Shown in pieces: positions 7,950-16,180 of a stretch of DNA of 64,000 nucleotides (its first letter is position 1; every line of letters begins with the position of its first letter). The position numbers and the translations under genes were made by a program. Source of the DNA: Halomonas lysinitropha (GTDB lineage: Bacteria > Pseudomonadota > Gammaproteobacteria > Pseudomonadales > Halomonadaceae); NCBI RefSeq assembly GCF_902500215.1, contig NZ_CABVOU010000039.1, positions 248,001 to 312,000 of the forward strand. Reading direction: 5' to 3'. A model generated the notes under the pieces. The model saw only the letters and a program-made list of their open reading frames with translations. It was not told the DNA's origin and ran no database searches.

Positions 7950-9083
7950 TCAGGCCTCCTCCAGTAGCGCCTGCATGCCCTTTCCCGGGCCCTTGGCTTC
8001 GAGCCAGCGGATGCCGTGACCGTCGAGATAGTGCTGCGTCATGCTCTCGTCGGCGTGGCCCATCAGTACCTGGATCTCACCCAGGTCAGCACCGGTATCC
8101 TCGAGCAGCTTGGAGCCGAGCGAGCGGATCTCATGGAAGGTGGGTCGCTGGCGCGGCTCCAGCTTGGCGATCTCCGGCACCTTGTCGCGCAGGCGGGAGA
8201 AGGTCTTAGAGAGCATGTCGTCGGTAACTCGGCTCCAATGGTCGCGGGCGCGGGTTTCGGCGGTGATCCGCTGGTGCACCCGATGGACGATGTAGGGCGA
8301 CACCGGTGGCACCAGCCGTGAGCGCTGGATGATGTCCTCGATGGCCGGTGTCAGCTCTATGGCCACGTAGGCGGTGTGGCTGCGAGTGCGGGTCTTCTTC
8401 CTTATATAGCGGAGCCGGCCGTCGACGATGTGATCATACCGGGCGGCGGCGACTTCGGCCCGGCCGAACAGGCAAACTAGGGCGAGCTCCATGGCGACCT
8501 GAAACCATGGCTCGGCCTGATCATAGATGGCCTGGAACTGCCCGGGGGTGAGGCGGCGGCGCTGCTTGGTGTAGCCGGTGTCGCTCTTGCTGGTGGGCTC
8601 GATGGGGTTGTCGCCCAGCCAGCCCTTGGTGCGGGCGAACTGGAACACCTGGGCGAGCAGGGCGCGGTGGTACCGGTAGGGCTCGCCCTTGTAATGCTCG
8701 TCCAGGTACTCGGCACACCAACGCGTGGTGATCTGCTCGAGGGGCATGTCGCCGCGATCCTTGGCGATCCGCTGCAGGGCGTATCGCTTGTTGGCCCGGG
8801 TGCCTGGGGCCAGCTTGCTGGCGCTATCGACGCGCTCCTTTCGGAAGGCCTCGATGGCATGCGCCAGGGTGAGCCCGCTGGTGCCCTCTACCTTGGCCAC
8901 CAGGTCTGCACCCTTTACCAGCCTGGCGTTGAGGATCCGCGCGGCCGCCTGGGCCTTGGCCTTGTCGCTGCCCATGCCGGTCTTCTTGTCGGTGCGCGGG
9001 TTTCGGTAGGTGTAGTAGCCCCCGGACTCATAGAGGTTGGGCTCCAGCCCCCGGTGCTTGCGCTTGCGCGGCCTGGCTGCCAT
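7950..9083 (-). CDS. int: Tyrosine-family integrase
   Basis: 377 residues from the ATG at 9083. The N-terminal arm-binding region is basic (MAARPRKRKHRG) and is followed by a SAM-like core-binding domain. The catalytic set is visible: Arg in CLFGRAEVAAARYDHI, Lys in YIRKKTRTRS, HEIR (H-x-x-R), LMGHADESMTQ and the tyrosine nucleophile in HYLDGHG. It recombines attP with the tRNA-Ala site. The gene sits next to attL with its 3' end toward it, and its ATG overlaps the xis stop (TGATG). Confidence 0.95.
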   Translation of the reverse strand: MAARPRKRKHRGLEPNLYESGGYYTYRNPRTDKKTGMGSDKAKAQAAARILNARLVKGADLVAKVEGTSGLTLAHAIEAFRKERVDSASKLAPGTRANKRYALQRIAKDRGDMPLEQITTRWCAEYLDEHYKGEPYRYHRALLAQVFQFARTKGWLGDNPIEPTSKSDTGYTKQRRRLTPGQFQAIYDQAEPWFQVAMELALVCLFGRAEVAAARYDHIVDGRLRYIRKKTRTRSHTAYVAIELTPAIEDIIQRSRLVPPVSPYIVHRVHQRITAETRARDHWSRVTDDMLSKTFSRLRDKVPEIAKLEPRQRPTFHEIRSLGSKLLEDTGADLGEIQVLMGHADESMTQHYLDGHGIRWLEAKGPGKGMQALLEEA

Positions 9084-9292
9084 CAGCGGGTCTCCATCTC
9101 CTTGAGCACGCTGTCGGCGAGCTCGTTGCCGGTCATCATCTTCTCGGCGTCCAGGTCGATGAACCAGGCGCCGCCGATTTTTTTGGCTGGCAGCACCCCT
9201 TCCCGGCACCATTTGCGAATGGTCGACATGGCTGGTGGTGTACCAGCGAACCGCGCGTGCCGCCACTGATCTGGATCCATCAGCTTGCCCAT
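9083..9292 (-). CDS. xis: Excisionase-like winged-helix protein
   Basis: 69 residues with a MerR/excisionase-type HTH: MSTIRKWCREGVLPAKKIGGAWFIDLDA near residues 22-49. Such small proteins bind att arm sites and turn integrase toward excision. It is immediately upstream of int with a 1-bp overlap, the classical xis-int pairing. Confidence 0.8.
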   Translation of the reverse strand: MGKLMDPDQWRHARFAGTPPAMSTIRKWCREGVLPAKKIGGAWFIDLDAEKMMTGNELADSVLKEMETR

Positions 9293-9295
9293 AGT

Positions 9296-9817
9296 CTAGT
9301 CTCCCGTATGCCTTGCGCCGCCCGGGCCATGGCCGCGGCTTCCCCGCCATTTCTGTTCCTGCTCCGCGACCGCATCTTCTTGCTGGCGCTGACGCTCCAT
9401 CCGGTGCGCCTCCAGAGCGGCCTTTACCCCGGGCAGCGCCATCGCCTGGCGTCTCTGTTCGAGCTCCTGCTGCTGGCGCTTGATGATCCCTGCCGCTACC
9501 TCGGCCAACTGCCATCGATCCTTTGGTGTCTCGCCGTCCTGCCGTACCTTCCCCAACCCGAAACAGCCGCCGCAGGGGCGATCCTTGTTGCCTTTGATTT
9601 GATCCGTGCCGGTGCCCATGCAGACCGTGCAATCGTCGCCGGCCACCGGGCGCCAGTTGGTCTCCCAGTCCTTGGTGGTGGTGGCGGTGTCGACCTCGAG
9701 ATCCAGGTCTCGGTAGACCACGATCTGGTGAGACTCGAGCGAGGTGTCGCCGTTGTAGTGGGCGACCAGGGCGAATCGGCCGCCCCGGGTTTTGTGGGTG
9801 TGGGTGGGCTGCGTCAC
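9296..9817 (-). CDS. Hypothetical protein with DnaJ-like CxxCxGxG zinc motif
   Basis: 173 residues from a GTG start at 9817. The N-terminal 30-40 residues (GRFALVAHYNGDTSLESHQIVVYRDLD) resemble the DUF1653-type small beta domain. The middle has CTVCMGTG and CGGCFGLG, two CxxCxGxG motifs as in the DnaJ zinc centre. The C-terminal third is a charged Q/R-rich helix. Function unknown. It is joined to the upstream gene by a GTGA overlap in the left operon. Confidence 0.65.
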   Translation of the reverse strand: MTQPTHTHKTRGGRFALVAHYNGDTSLESHQIVVYRDLDLEVDTATTTKDWETNWRPVAGDDCTVCMGTGTDQIKGNKDRPCGGCFGLGKVRQDGETPKDRWQLAEVAAGIIKRQQQELEQRRQAMALPGVKAALEAHRMERQRQQEDAVAEQEQKWRGSRGHGPGGARHTGD

Positions 9818-10209
9818 TCGGTGGGCTCCTTGTCTGTCTCCATCCCGTGCAGGATCCGGAATAACGCGCCCAACAGCTGCTCGCGGTCGTCGTAGTCGGT
9901 GGGGCTGAGCTGACCGATCGCGTCGAGCTTGGCCTGGGCGGCATCGCGCTGGGTCGTCACCCGTTCCAGTTCCTCGGTCAACTCGGCGTTAGCCTGGCGT
10001 TCGCTTTCCAGCGCTTCGGGGTTGGTTTGTGCATACAAACGCTTCGCTTCGGCTTCCATGTAGGCGCCGCCTTTCTTGGCAGCGTCCATTCCTGCACTCG
10101 CCGCTCTGGCTTGCTTGTCGAACAGGATCTGCACATGCTCGGCGAGCTCGTTGATGGATACGGGCTCTCGCTCGCGGGCCCATTTGATGATGTGGTCGCG
10201 CATGCTCAT
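9814..10209 (-). CDS. Hypothetical coiled-coil protein
   Basis: 131 residues starting MSMRDHIIKWARE. Residues 15-40 look like a small winged-helix or HTH segment (EPVSINELAEHVQILFDKQ). Residues 45-95 are a heptad-rich coiled coil. No known family is recognised. It overlaps both neighbours by four bases (ATGA-type). Confidence 0.6.
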   Translation of the reverse strand: MSMRDHIIKWAREREPVSINELAEHVQILFDKQARAASAGMDAAKKGGAYMEAEAKRLYAQTNPEALESERQANAELTEELERVTTQRDAAQAKLDAIGQLSPTDYDDREQLLGALFRILHGMETDKEPTE

Positions 10210-10421
10210 ACCCCACCTCCAGCGAGCCAAACGCCCAGCCTCACCAGGGCATAGATGACCGCCCCGGACACGATCCCGAACACGAGCCCGACGATGCCGC
10301 CGAGCAGCCAGTCGCCGCCGCCTTTGCTCGGCGAGTTGGAGTTGAACATCGGCTCGGTCAGGCCGATGACGGCGCAGAGCGCGACCCAGACGATGATGAG
10401 TGCCGGTAGCCAGGTGGTCAT
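10206..10421 (-). CDS. Small two-helix membrane protein
   Basis: 71 residues: one hydrophobic helix at residues 4-22, a GGGDW turn, then a Gly/Val-rich helix at 39-68. It is coupled by ATGA overlaps on both sides. Function unknown; no lysis-gene context here. Confidence 0.6.
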   Translation of the reverse strand: MTTWLPALIIVWVALCAVIGLTEPMFNSNSPSKGGGDWLLGGIVGLVFGIVSGAVIYALVRLGVWLAGGGV

Positions 10422-11116
10422 GCATCACCTCCCTCGGCTTGTTTGCGGAGGCGGTCGGCCTCCTCAAATGCACTGTCAGCGGCATCGGCCATACCATCGG
10501 CAGCTTTTGGGTGTCCGTTATCCGCTGCTGCATGGGCGTTATCTCGGCAATCAAAACCGAAACCCTCCAGTACCTCCGCTTGCCAATGCGCCTTGAGGCG
10601 GGCGAGGCTGGTCGCTGGCGCTTCCTCCGCCGCGAATGTCCAGCGGTCCCGAGCCGCTTGCGACCTCGGCGCGTGATCAGATCCCTGCCAGAACGCCAGC
10701 TCGGCCCTCAGCGCGTTGCCGGCTTCGATCAGTCGGACGTTGTGGGCAGCGAGAGCGTCGTATTGATCCATGAGAGCTCGCACCGGCCCGGCGCCATGCC
10801 AGTCACCCGGCTCGCCGGTGCCTTTGGTCACGACTTGATAGATCTCATGCACCGTGGCGCGCTGGGTGCGGGCCTCCTGGGCGCTGGCCTCGGCCTCGAG
10901 CTGTAGGCGATCAGCCTTGGCTTTGACTTCGTCCAGCTCTTGCGCGGCGGCCAGCTCGGCTTCCTCGGCCTTTGTCTTAGCGGCCTGCAATCGCTCCACC
11001 TGCACGGCCGCGGCATCCGCGACTTTCCGAGTCTGGGGATCGCTGGCGTGCCAGGCCAGGGCCAAAGTCGAGGTCAGCAGTTCCTTGGCCCACTGGTCTC
11101 TGCTTTTTCCGCTCAT
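10418..11116 (-). CDS. Hypothetical coiled-coil phage protein
   Basis: 232 residues from the ATG at 11116. Alanine- and glutamate-rich heptads at residues 30-95 predict a coiled coil, followed by a globular region with MDQYDALAAHNVRLIEAGNALRAELAFW, a phrase common in phage early-operon proteins of unknown role. Overlaps neighbours by ATGA junctions. Confidence 0.6.
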   Translation of the reverse strand: MSGKSRDQWAKELLTSTLALAWHASDPQTRKVADAAAVQVERLQAAKTKAEEAELAAAQELDEVKAKADRLQLEAEASAQEARTQRATVHEIYQVVTKGTGEPGDWHGAGPVRALMDQYDALAAHNVRLIEAGNALRAELAFWQGSDHAPRSQAARDRWTFAAEEAPATSLARLKAHWQAEVLEGFGFDCRDNAHAAADNGHPKAADGMADAADSAFEEADRLRKQAEGGDA

Positions 11117-12735
11117 GCTGCCTCCGCTATCAGGATGCTCACCGACACGCTGGCGCCGGGGAATTGGTTGTCGAACGGGCCTTGCCAGGTACATGCCAGT
11201 CCCTCCAGGTGGAATGTGGTCTGAGAGCTTGCCGGCAGGATGGCGACCAGCCGGCCGCCGGGGGCCAGGAGATCGGCGGCGGCTTCGGTGTGCGCCTGCC
11301 AGCGGCCTTGCGAGAAGGGCGGGTTCATCAGGATGCGGTCGAACGGCTTGTGCTTCGCCTGTATGTCATCGACCAGGGCCAGGAAGTCGCCGGGGATCTT
11401 CGCGTAGCCCTTCGCCTCGAGCACCTGGCAATGGAGGGCGCTGACCTCGATGCACAGCGGTTCGTGCATCAGGTCGGCCAGGGCACCGGTGCCGGCACTA
11501 GGCTCCAGGCACAGGTGGTGGGGCTGGATGTCGGCCAGCTCTGCGACCTTCTCCGCCAGCCCCCGGGGCGTGGGGTAGAACTGGTGGCTCTGGTGGTCAG
11601 GCACGGTGCCGCTGGCGACGATCAGGCCGATGGCCTCGCCGGGGTCGTAGTCGAATTCCCACCAGGTGGAGTTCTTGGCGCTGTACTTCACGCCGCCGAT
11701 AGCTTCGAGCGCCATGCCGGCCTGTTTGACGAGGTGCTTGTCATGCTCGCCGAACGGCAGGCCGAGGTTGTGACGGTTGCGGGTCAGCGGCTCGATCTCG
11801 CGATCCCCGAACTGGTTGCGTACCAGGTGGTGGATGATCGGGCGCATCTCGGCGATGAGATTGAGCACGGCGAAGGGCAGCGGGCGTTCCATCAACGTAT
11901 AGTGGCGGCGCTTGGCACGTTTGGGCGCGGTGCGAAACTCGCTGGGGATCGCCGCCGGGTGCAGGTGGGCGAGGATCTGGTTGAGCTGCCAGGCGATGTC
12001 CTCGTGGATCTCGAGGTGGCCGTTACCGTTCTTGTAGCAGCGCAGGCGCAGGGCACCGCCGTCGACCGCCAGCCACTCGCCGCGATGCTCGCGCCGGGCG
12101 ATCTCGACCAGGCGGTGGCTGGCCTGCCAGCCGGGCTCGTCGCGGTTCATCAGCTTGGCGACCACCTGGCGCAGGTCGTTGAGGTGGCCGGTCTGCTGGC
12201 GCCCGTAGTGGCCCCAGTCGTTGGTCACGCCGGTGAGGATCAGCCGCTTGCTGAACCCTTCGGGGCGGTTGGTCACGTGCTCGCGGCTCAGGGCGCGGAA
12301 GATGCCGTCGACCTTTTCGGCGAGGAAGTCCATGCGCTGGGCGAGCAGGGCGCCCAGGGTGGCGCGCACCGTCTCTTCGCTGAACTCTGGCGCCTGGTGC
12401 TCGCGGATCAGCGTATGCCACTCTTCACGGCGCTCCGCCGGCATGAAGTCCATCACGTCGGTGAGCGCCAGGGCCCGCTGCCAGTAGTCGGCATCCAGCG
12501 CGGCCACGGCACCCGTCTCACCGAACAGCTGGGCGACGCTGCCGGTGAAGCGGTCTCGCCGATCCTGGTTGCCGGCGATGAAGTAGTGGAGCACGTTGCC
12601 CAACTGATCGGGCCGGACGAACTCGACCACCTGCTGGATGCGCTGACGATCGCGGCGGTACTGCCCGTGCAGCCCGGCGACCATGTCGGTGGTGGCTGGC
12701 GCGAAGAATTGCTCGCCGATGGAAAGGTCGGTCAT
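11113..12735 (-). CDS. DUF4942 domain protein with adenine-methyltransferase domain
   Basis: 540 residues from the ATG at 12735. The N-terminal and central parts match the DUF4942 type (ALTDVMDFMP, RLILTGVTNDWG, DEPGWQASHRLVE). The C-terminal 130 residues are a class I SAM methyltransferase: motif I CLEPSAGTGALADL near residue 414 and catalytic NPPF near 474, typical of N6-adenine methylases. It probably methylates phage or host DNA, possibly to evade restriction. No restriction partner is adjacent. Confidence 0.8.
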   Translation of the reverse strand: MTDLSIGEQFFAPATTDMVAGLHGQYRRDRQRIQQVVEFVRPDQLGNVLHYFIAGNQDRRDRFTGSVAQLFGETGAVAALDADYWQRALALTDVMDFMPAERREEWHTLIREHQAPEFSEETVRATLGALLAQRMDFLAEKVDGIFRALSREHVTNRPEGFSKRLILTGVTNDWGHYGRQQTGHLNDLRQVVAKLMNRDEPGWQASHRLVEIARREHRGEWLAVDGGALRLRCYKNGNGHLEIHEDIAWQLNQILAHLHPAAIPSEFRTAPKRAKRRHYTLMERPLPFAVLNLIAEMRPIIHHLVRNQFGDREIEPLTRNRHNLGLPFGEHDKHLVKQAGMALEAIGGVKYSAKNSTWWEFDYDPGEAIGLIVASGTVPDHQSHQFYPTPRGLAEKVAELADIQPHHLCLEPSAGTGALADLMHEPLCIEVSALHCQVLEAKGYAKIPGDFLALVDDIQAKHKPFDRILMNPPFSQGRWQAHTEAAADLLAPGGRLVAILPASSQTTFHLEGLACTWQGPFDNQFPGASVSVSILIAEAA

Positions 12736-12986
12736 GGCTGCCTCCTGACGTGGATCAGTCCCAACGCCGGCCGGCGTGGCACGGTCTTCACTCCGGCGTG
12801 TTCCAGCCACTGCATGGCGTCGTGCAGGCAGTCGGCGAGGCAGTCGCGCTGCTCTTCCAGCAGGCTGATGTGCTTCTCGGGATCTGTGGTGGTGGTCAGC
12901 ACGGCACCGCAGATGGCGCAGTGACCATCGACATAGTCGACCATGTCGGCGGGCCAGCAGTCGGGGCAGTAAGTGAAGAGGGTCAT
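12732..12986 (-). CDS. Small zinc-ribbon hypothetical protein
   Basis: 84 residues with CPDC (residues 8-11) and CAIC (residues 23-26), which could bind one zinc, then a short helical segment. ATGA overlap with the methyltransferase gene downstream. Function unknown. Confidence 0.55.
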   Translation of the reverse strand: MTLFTYCPDCWPADMVDYVDGHCAICGAVLTTTTDPEKHISLLEEQRDCLADCLHDAMQWLEHAGVKTVPRRPALGLIHVRRQP

Positions 12987-13405
12987 GCCTTACCTCCCGC
13001 CAGTTCGAAGCGCGGATGCCAGCCGTGGTAATCCTTGCTCTTCGGGTCGGGTGAGCCGTAGTAGCGCTTGCTCTCGATGATCTCGCCGGTGAGCACCAGG
13101 TACCGGCAGTGGCTGAACATGAGGTCGGCGGAATAGCCCAAGTCGCTCTCGATCTTCGCGGCCCGCCGTCTGCTCAGGATCTCGCTGTACTCGAGCCGCC
13201 CATCGGCCAGCTGGATCCGGATCCAGTCGAGCGCGTCCTGGTCATAAGGCCTGAGCGTCCAGCCGGACATGATGGTGTCCCGGCAATACCAGCCTTCTCG
13301 CCAGCCTTTCGCTTCGTAATCGAAGGTGGGGCCCTCGCTGATGCCGCGCGGTGGCTCGGCAGTGGTATCGGCGAAGAGGTCCGGCGTCTGTTCGGCAGCA
13401 TTCAC
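12983..13405 (-). CDS. Hypothetical phage protein
   Basis: 140 residues from a GTG start at 13405 that overlaps the stop of the preceding gene (GTGA). Soluble, with tryptophans clustered at residues 35-60 (GWREGWYCRD, SGWTLRPYDQDALDWI). No family recognised; a member of the left early operon. Confidence 0.55.
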   Translation of the reverse strand: MNAAEQTPDLFADTTAEPPRGISEGPTFDYEAKGWREGWYCRDTIMSGWTLRPYDQDALDWIRIQLADGRLEYSEILSRRRAAKIESDLGYSADLMFSHCRYLVLTGEIIESKRYYGSPDPKSKDYHGWHPRFELAGGKA

Positions 13406-13608
13406 GATCCCACCTCCAACGCCTTCGCGGCTTTTCGGAGAATGGCAGCGGTCACCTTGCGCCGGCTGGCCTGGCCTTCCATGCCCTGGAGCTGCTCGAG
13501 CAGTTCGATGGCGATGCGCGCTGCCCTGGCCGGGTTGCTGCTCAGTTCACCTTCGAGGGTGATCCGGCAATCGTTGGCGCTGGTGCTGATCAGGCTGTTG
13601 ATGCTCAT
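13402..13608 (-). CDS. Small hypothetical protein
   Basis: 68 residues beginning MSINSLISTSANDCRITLEGE, with a basic helical C-terminus. It overlaps both neighbours by 4 bp, which supports it being translated. Function unknown. Confidence 0.5.
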   Translation of the reverse strand: MSINSLISTSANDCRITLEGELSSNPARAARIAIELLEQLQGMEGQASRRKVTAAILRKAAKALEVGS

Positions 13609-13913
13609 GCCGACCTCCCGAAATCCCTGAAAAGAGTGGACGCCAGACGACCGTCCGGGGTGGCCAGCACCTCCTGGGCAATCTGCTGGCGCGTGGGCGG
13701 TAGCTGGCGGATGCCGCCCGTCTTGCTGTGACGGCCGCCAACCTGGTAGCGCTGGTCGGGCTTTTTCACCAGGTCCGCACCGGTCTTCCCCTCCCGGTTG
13801 CGGCGCTGAACCGTGGGGTAGGGGACGCGGTGTCGCCTGGCCAACTCCTTGAGCGTGATCATCTCGCCGGTGGCGGGATCCTCGACGCGGTAGATGCTTG
13901 CATCGTGGGGCAT
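13605..13913 (-). CDS. Small HTH-like DNA-binding protein
   Basis: 102 residues with an HTH-like segment at 18-45 (ITLKELARRHRVPYPTVQRRNREGK) followed by a basic stretch. Probably a DNA-binding regulator. It is the first gene of its coupled series on the right of the inverted cassette break; 175 bp separate it from the plus-strand cassette. Confidence 0.55.
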   Translation of the reverse strand: MPHDASIYRVEDPATGEMITLKELARRHRVPYPTVQRRNREGKTGADLVKKPDQRYQVGGRHSKTGGIRQLPPTRQQIAQEVLATPDGRLASTLFRDFGRSA

Positions 13914-14015
13914 GGGGACTCCTGAGCCTGACAGGCCGTAGGGACAGACGGCTTGTCGAATAGGTGCCGGGCAGCCCCGACGAACTCACCACTTCGCAGG
14001 TGACGCGCCTGCTAT

Positions 14016-14076
14016 CACCACAACAGCAGGAAGCCGGAATGGCGCTGTGCTAGCGTGAAGACACACCACAACAGCA
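14016..14076 (+). repeat. 13-bp direct repeat upstream of the inverted cassette
   Basis: CACCACAACAGCA occurs at 14016-14028 and again at 14064-14076, 48 bp apart, just before the start at 14089. It could be a regulatory binding site or a trace of insertion. Confidence 0.5.
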
Positions 14077-14088
14077 CGGAAATTCGCT

Positions 14089-14214
14089 ATGTCTCAGAAA
14101 CGCGATGGAAGTCGTCAGCCACACTGGCCCTCGACTCCGCCTGACCGCGAAAGGAAAGATCATGTGCCGATCCGCAGGACACCACCGCCGCCCCCGCCCC
14201 CCAATAAGCCGTAG
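14089..14214 (+). CDS. 41-residue proline-rich micro-protein
   Basis: ATG at 14089 preceded by ACGGAA. The product starts MSQKRDGSRQPHWPSTPPD and ends in a run of seven prolines then NKP. It has no hydrophobic segment. It lies 15 bp upstream of the two-helix membrane protein gene on the same strand, suggesting a two-gene unit. Polyproline tracts often bind partner proteins or need EF-P for translation. Too short for certainty; function unknown. Confidence 0.45.
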   Translation: MSQKRDGSRQPHWPSTPPDRERKDHVPIRRTPPPPPPPNKP

Positions 14215-14229
14215 TTCTGGAGGCGCCGT

Positions 14230-14742
14230 ATGAGCCCGGAACGCAACGAGGGGGAATTCACGGTTTATACGTCGTACAACGTGGAGAAGCTGACCGAGAC
14301 CCTGAATGCCAGGGCGGACCGGCTCTGCACTTTCCTGCTCATTCTGCTGGGCTCTGCAGTGCTGGCTGACATCACCAGCACTGTTGCGCTGGGACTCACG
14401 GTCACCACGGTGGCGGCTCTGCAATTCGTTTGCCGTTTCGGGGAGGCTGCGGGCCAGGCCCGTTCGCAGAAGCTGCGCTACGCGAGTCTTCTCGCTCGCC
14501 GGCAAGCCTTGAGTGATACCGAGCTGATCGACCAGTTCGAGCGAATCCATGAACACGACAGTCGGCCTCTGGCTGCCATCGAGGAGATCGCCTTCAACAA
14601 GGCGTGCCTGCAGCGCGGCCGGAATAGTCACATGGCGCCGTTGTCGCTCAGTGCACGCATGCTGGCATTGCTGGTCGGTGGCCAGCCCTGCGAGCCGGAA
14701 CGCTCCCAGAAGCCGAGCGATGACGCGGTGAAAACAGACTGA
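14230..14742 (+). CDS. Two-helix membrane protein of the inverted cassette
   Basis: 170 residues with a strong GGAGG Shine-Dalgarno 7 nt before the ATG. A short cytosolic N-terminus (VYTSYNVEKLTETLNARADR) is followed by two back-to-back hydrophobic helices near residues 32-70 and then about 95 helical soluble residues. This layout resembles SLATT-type 2TM effectors, but I see no diagnostic motif. It reads against all surrounding genes in a packed operon, so it is probably an independently acquired moron. Membrane-acting exclusion or defence is possible; unproven. Confidence 0.7.
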   Translation: MSPERNEGEFTVYTSYNVEKLTETLNARADRLCTFLLILLGSAVLADITSTVALGLTVTTVAALQFVCRFGEAAGQARSQKLRYASLLARRQALSDTELIDQFERIHEHDSRPLAAIEEIAFNKACLQRGRNSHMAPLSLSARMLALLVGGQPCEPERSQKPSDDAVKTD

Positions 14743-14750
14743 ATCGCGCA

Positions 14751-15692
14751 TCAGAAGCTCCCGGGGTTGGGTGATGCTGCGGGCTGCCCGGCCTCGCCGC
14801 CCATCCACTCGAGAAGGCGGTCGATGTTGTCGCCCAGGGCCTGGGCCATCAGCAGGAAGTCGGTCTCGAGCCGGATGATGGCGTCGTCGCCGTCGTCGGC
14901 CTGGCTGGCCTCGTCGATCAGGCGGTCATCGAAGCGGATCGACTTGATGGCCAGGTCGTCGTGCAGCACGAAGGTGAAGCGGTCTTCCAGCTGAAGGGCG
15001 AGCTTGCTGGCCTGGCGACCACTCTCGAGCAGCTGCTGCATCTCGTCGCTGTCGAGATCCACCTGGCGGCCACGTACCACGCCGTCATCGCCCTTGGCCT
15101 TGAGCTCCACCTGGTCGCCGATGATCAGGTCGGCTGGGCGCGAGCTCGCATTGCCGAGCCACTCGGTCATGGCCCGCATGGGCAGCGTCTGGGTAGCCAG
15201 TGGGGTGACCTTGAGGCTGCCCAGGGTCTCGCGCAGCAGGTCGAGCACTTCCTCGGCACGCTTGCGGCTGCTGGCGTTGACGCCGGTCAGCTGGCGCTTG
15301 GTGTCCCACCAGAGATCTACGCGCTGGCTGCGTACGAAGGCCCGGGGCAGCAGCTCCTCGAACACCTGTTCCTTGAGCGTGAGCCTCTCCTGGCGGCGCA
15401 GCTTGCGGCCCTCGCTGGTCTCGATGGCCTCGGCACGCTCATCGACTTCCTCGCGGACCACGCTGGCGGGCAGGATCCTCTCCTGGCGCTGGGCAGTGAG
15501 CAGCAAGTGGCCCTGCAGTTCGTGGAATAGCTGGGTGCCGGCTCGGCCAGCGGGTGGTGTCCATCCCATCCGGCGCGCTTCGCTGCCGCCCAAGGGACGG
15601 AAGGCCTGCTCGCCCAGGACTTGCCCGAGGGCCGCGGCATCCAGCTGGGGCGCGTCGTGCAGGCGGTACAGGTTAAGGTTGCGGAACCACAT
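14751..15692 (-). CDS. rdgC: Recombination-associated protein RdgC
   Basis: 313 residues beginning MWFRNLNLYRL, with ALGQVLGEQAFRPLGGSEARRMGW, VVREEVDERAEAIE and LADLIIGDQVELK-like segments typical of RdgC. RdgC forms a ring dimer on DNA and restrains RecA. In a phage it could modulate recombination or SOS induction. A GGAGAG Shine-Dalgarno precedes the ATG. The length matches chromosomal RdgC (about 300). Confidence 0.93.
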   Translation of the reverse strand: MWFRNLNLYRLHDAPQLDAAALGQVLGEQAFRPLGGSEARRMGWTPPAGRAGTQLFHELQGHLLLTAQRQERILPASVVREEVDERAEAIETSEGRKLRRQERLTLKEQVFEELLPRAFVRSQRVDLWWDTKRQLTGVNASSRKRAEEVLDLLRETLGSLKVTPLATQTLPMRAMTEWLGNASSRPADLIIGDQVELKAKGDDGVVRGRQVDLDSDEMQQLLESGRQASKLALQLEDRFTFVLHDDLAIKSIRFDDRLIDEASQADDGDDAIIRLETDFLLMAQALGDNIDRLLEWMGGEAGQPAASPNPGSF

Positions 15693-15703
15693 TGGGTCTC
15701 TCC

Positions 15704-15955
15704 TCAGATGATCCGGCCCAGGGCCGCGTAGATGAGTCGGTCGACGAGCTCCAGGGCGCGGGCGTCATCGCCTCGCCGGCGGGCTTCGAAACAGGCTTCT
15801 GCCAGGCCGAGGGTTCCTTTCCCCTCGATGGGGTCGTAGCCATCGGGCAACTCTTCATCCGTCGCGCGGCGCTTTCTCAGCTCGCGCTGAAGATCTTCGG
15901 TGTCGATCTCGCAGAGCTCGACGTCCACATCCACGGTGACTGTTGCGAAAGACAT
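15704..15955 (-). CDS. Small acidic hypothetical protein
   Basis: 83 residues from the ATG at 15955, beginning MSFATVTVDVDVELCEID: a beta-type N-terminus and helical C-terminus (ACFEARRRGDDARALELVDRLIYAA). It lies 11 bp upstream of rdgC and is probably co-expressed. Function unknown. Confidence 0.6.
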   Translation of the reverse strand: MSFATVTVDVDVELCEIDTEDLQRELRKRRATDEELPDGYDPIEGKGTLGLAEACFEARRRGDDARALELVDRLIYAALGRII

Positions 15956-15965
15956 GACGACCTCC

Positions 15966-16169
15966 TCAGCGATGCCCGAGCCGCTTAGCTCGACGAGTTG
16001 CCCGGCGCTTGGCGGCCCGGCGTTGATCCTGGGCGACGGTGCGATGACGGCCCCCGTTGCGGGTGGGCGCCTGCTCTGGCCCGATGGCCAGGGCATCGAT
16101 GTTGCGCGTCAGGCTCGGTGCGCTTGCGGCTGCACCGATGGCTAGGGCGGCGGCGATTCGCTGGAGCAT
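15966..16169 (-). CDS. Small basic hypothetical protein
   Basis: 67 residues from the ATG at 16169, with a good AAGGAGA Shine-Dalgarno. A hydrophobic N-terminus (MLQRIAAALAIGAAASAP) is followed by a strongly basic C-terminus (RRAAKRRATRRAKRLGHR). Function unknown. Confidence 0.5.
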   Translation of the reverse strand: MLQRIAAALAIGAAASAPSLTRNIDALAIGPEQAPTRNGGRHRTVAQDQRRAAKRRATRRAKRLGHR

Positions 16170-16180
16170 CTCGGCTCTCC

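Noticed and set aside
9084-9944. N-terminal extension of the integrase frame to 664 residues
   Set aside because: The extra part runs through xis and the next gene in another frame; the conserved integrase begins at 9083.
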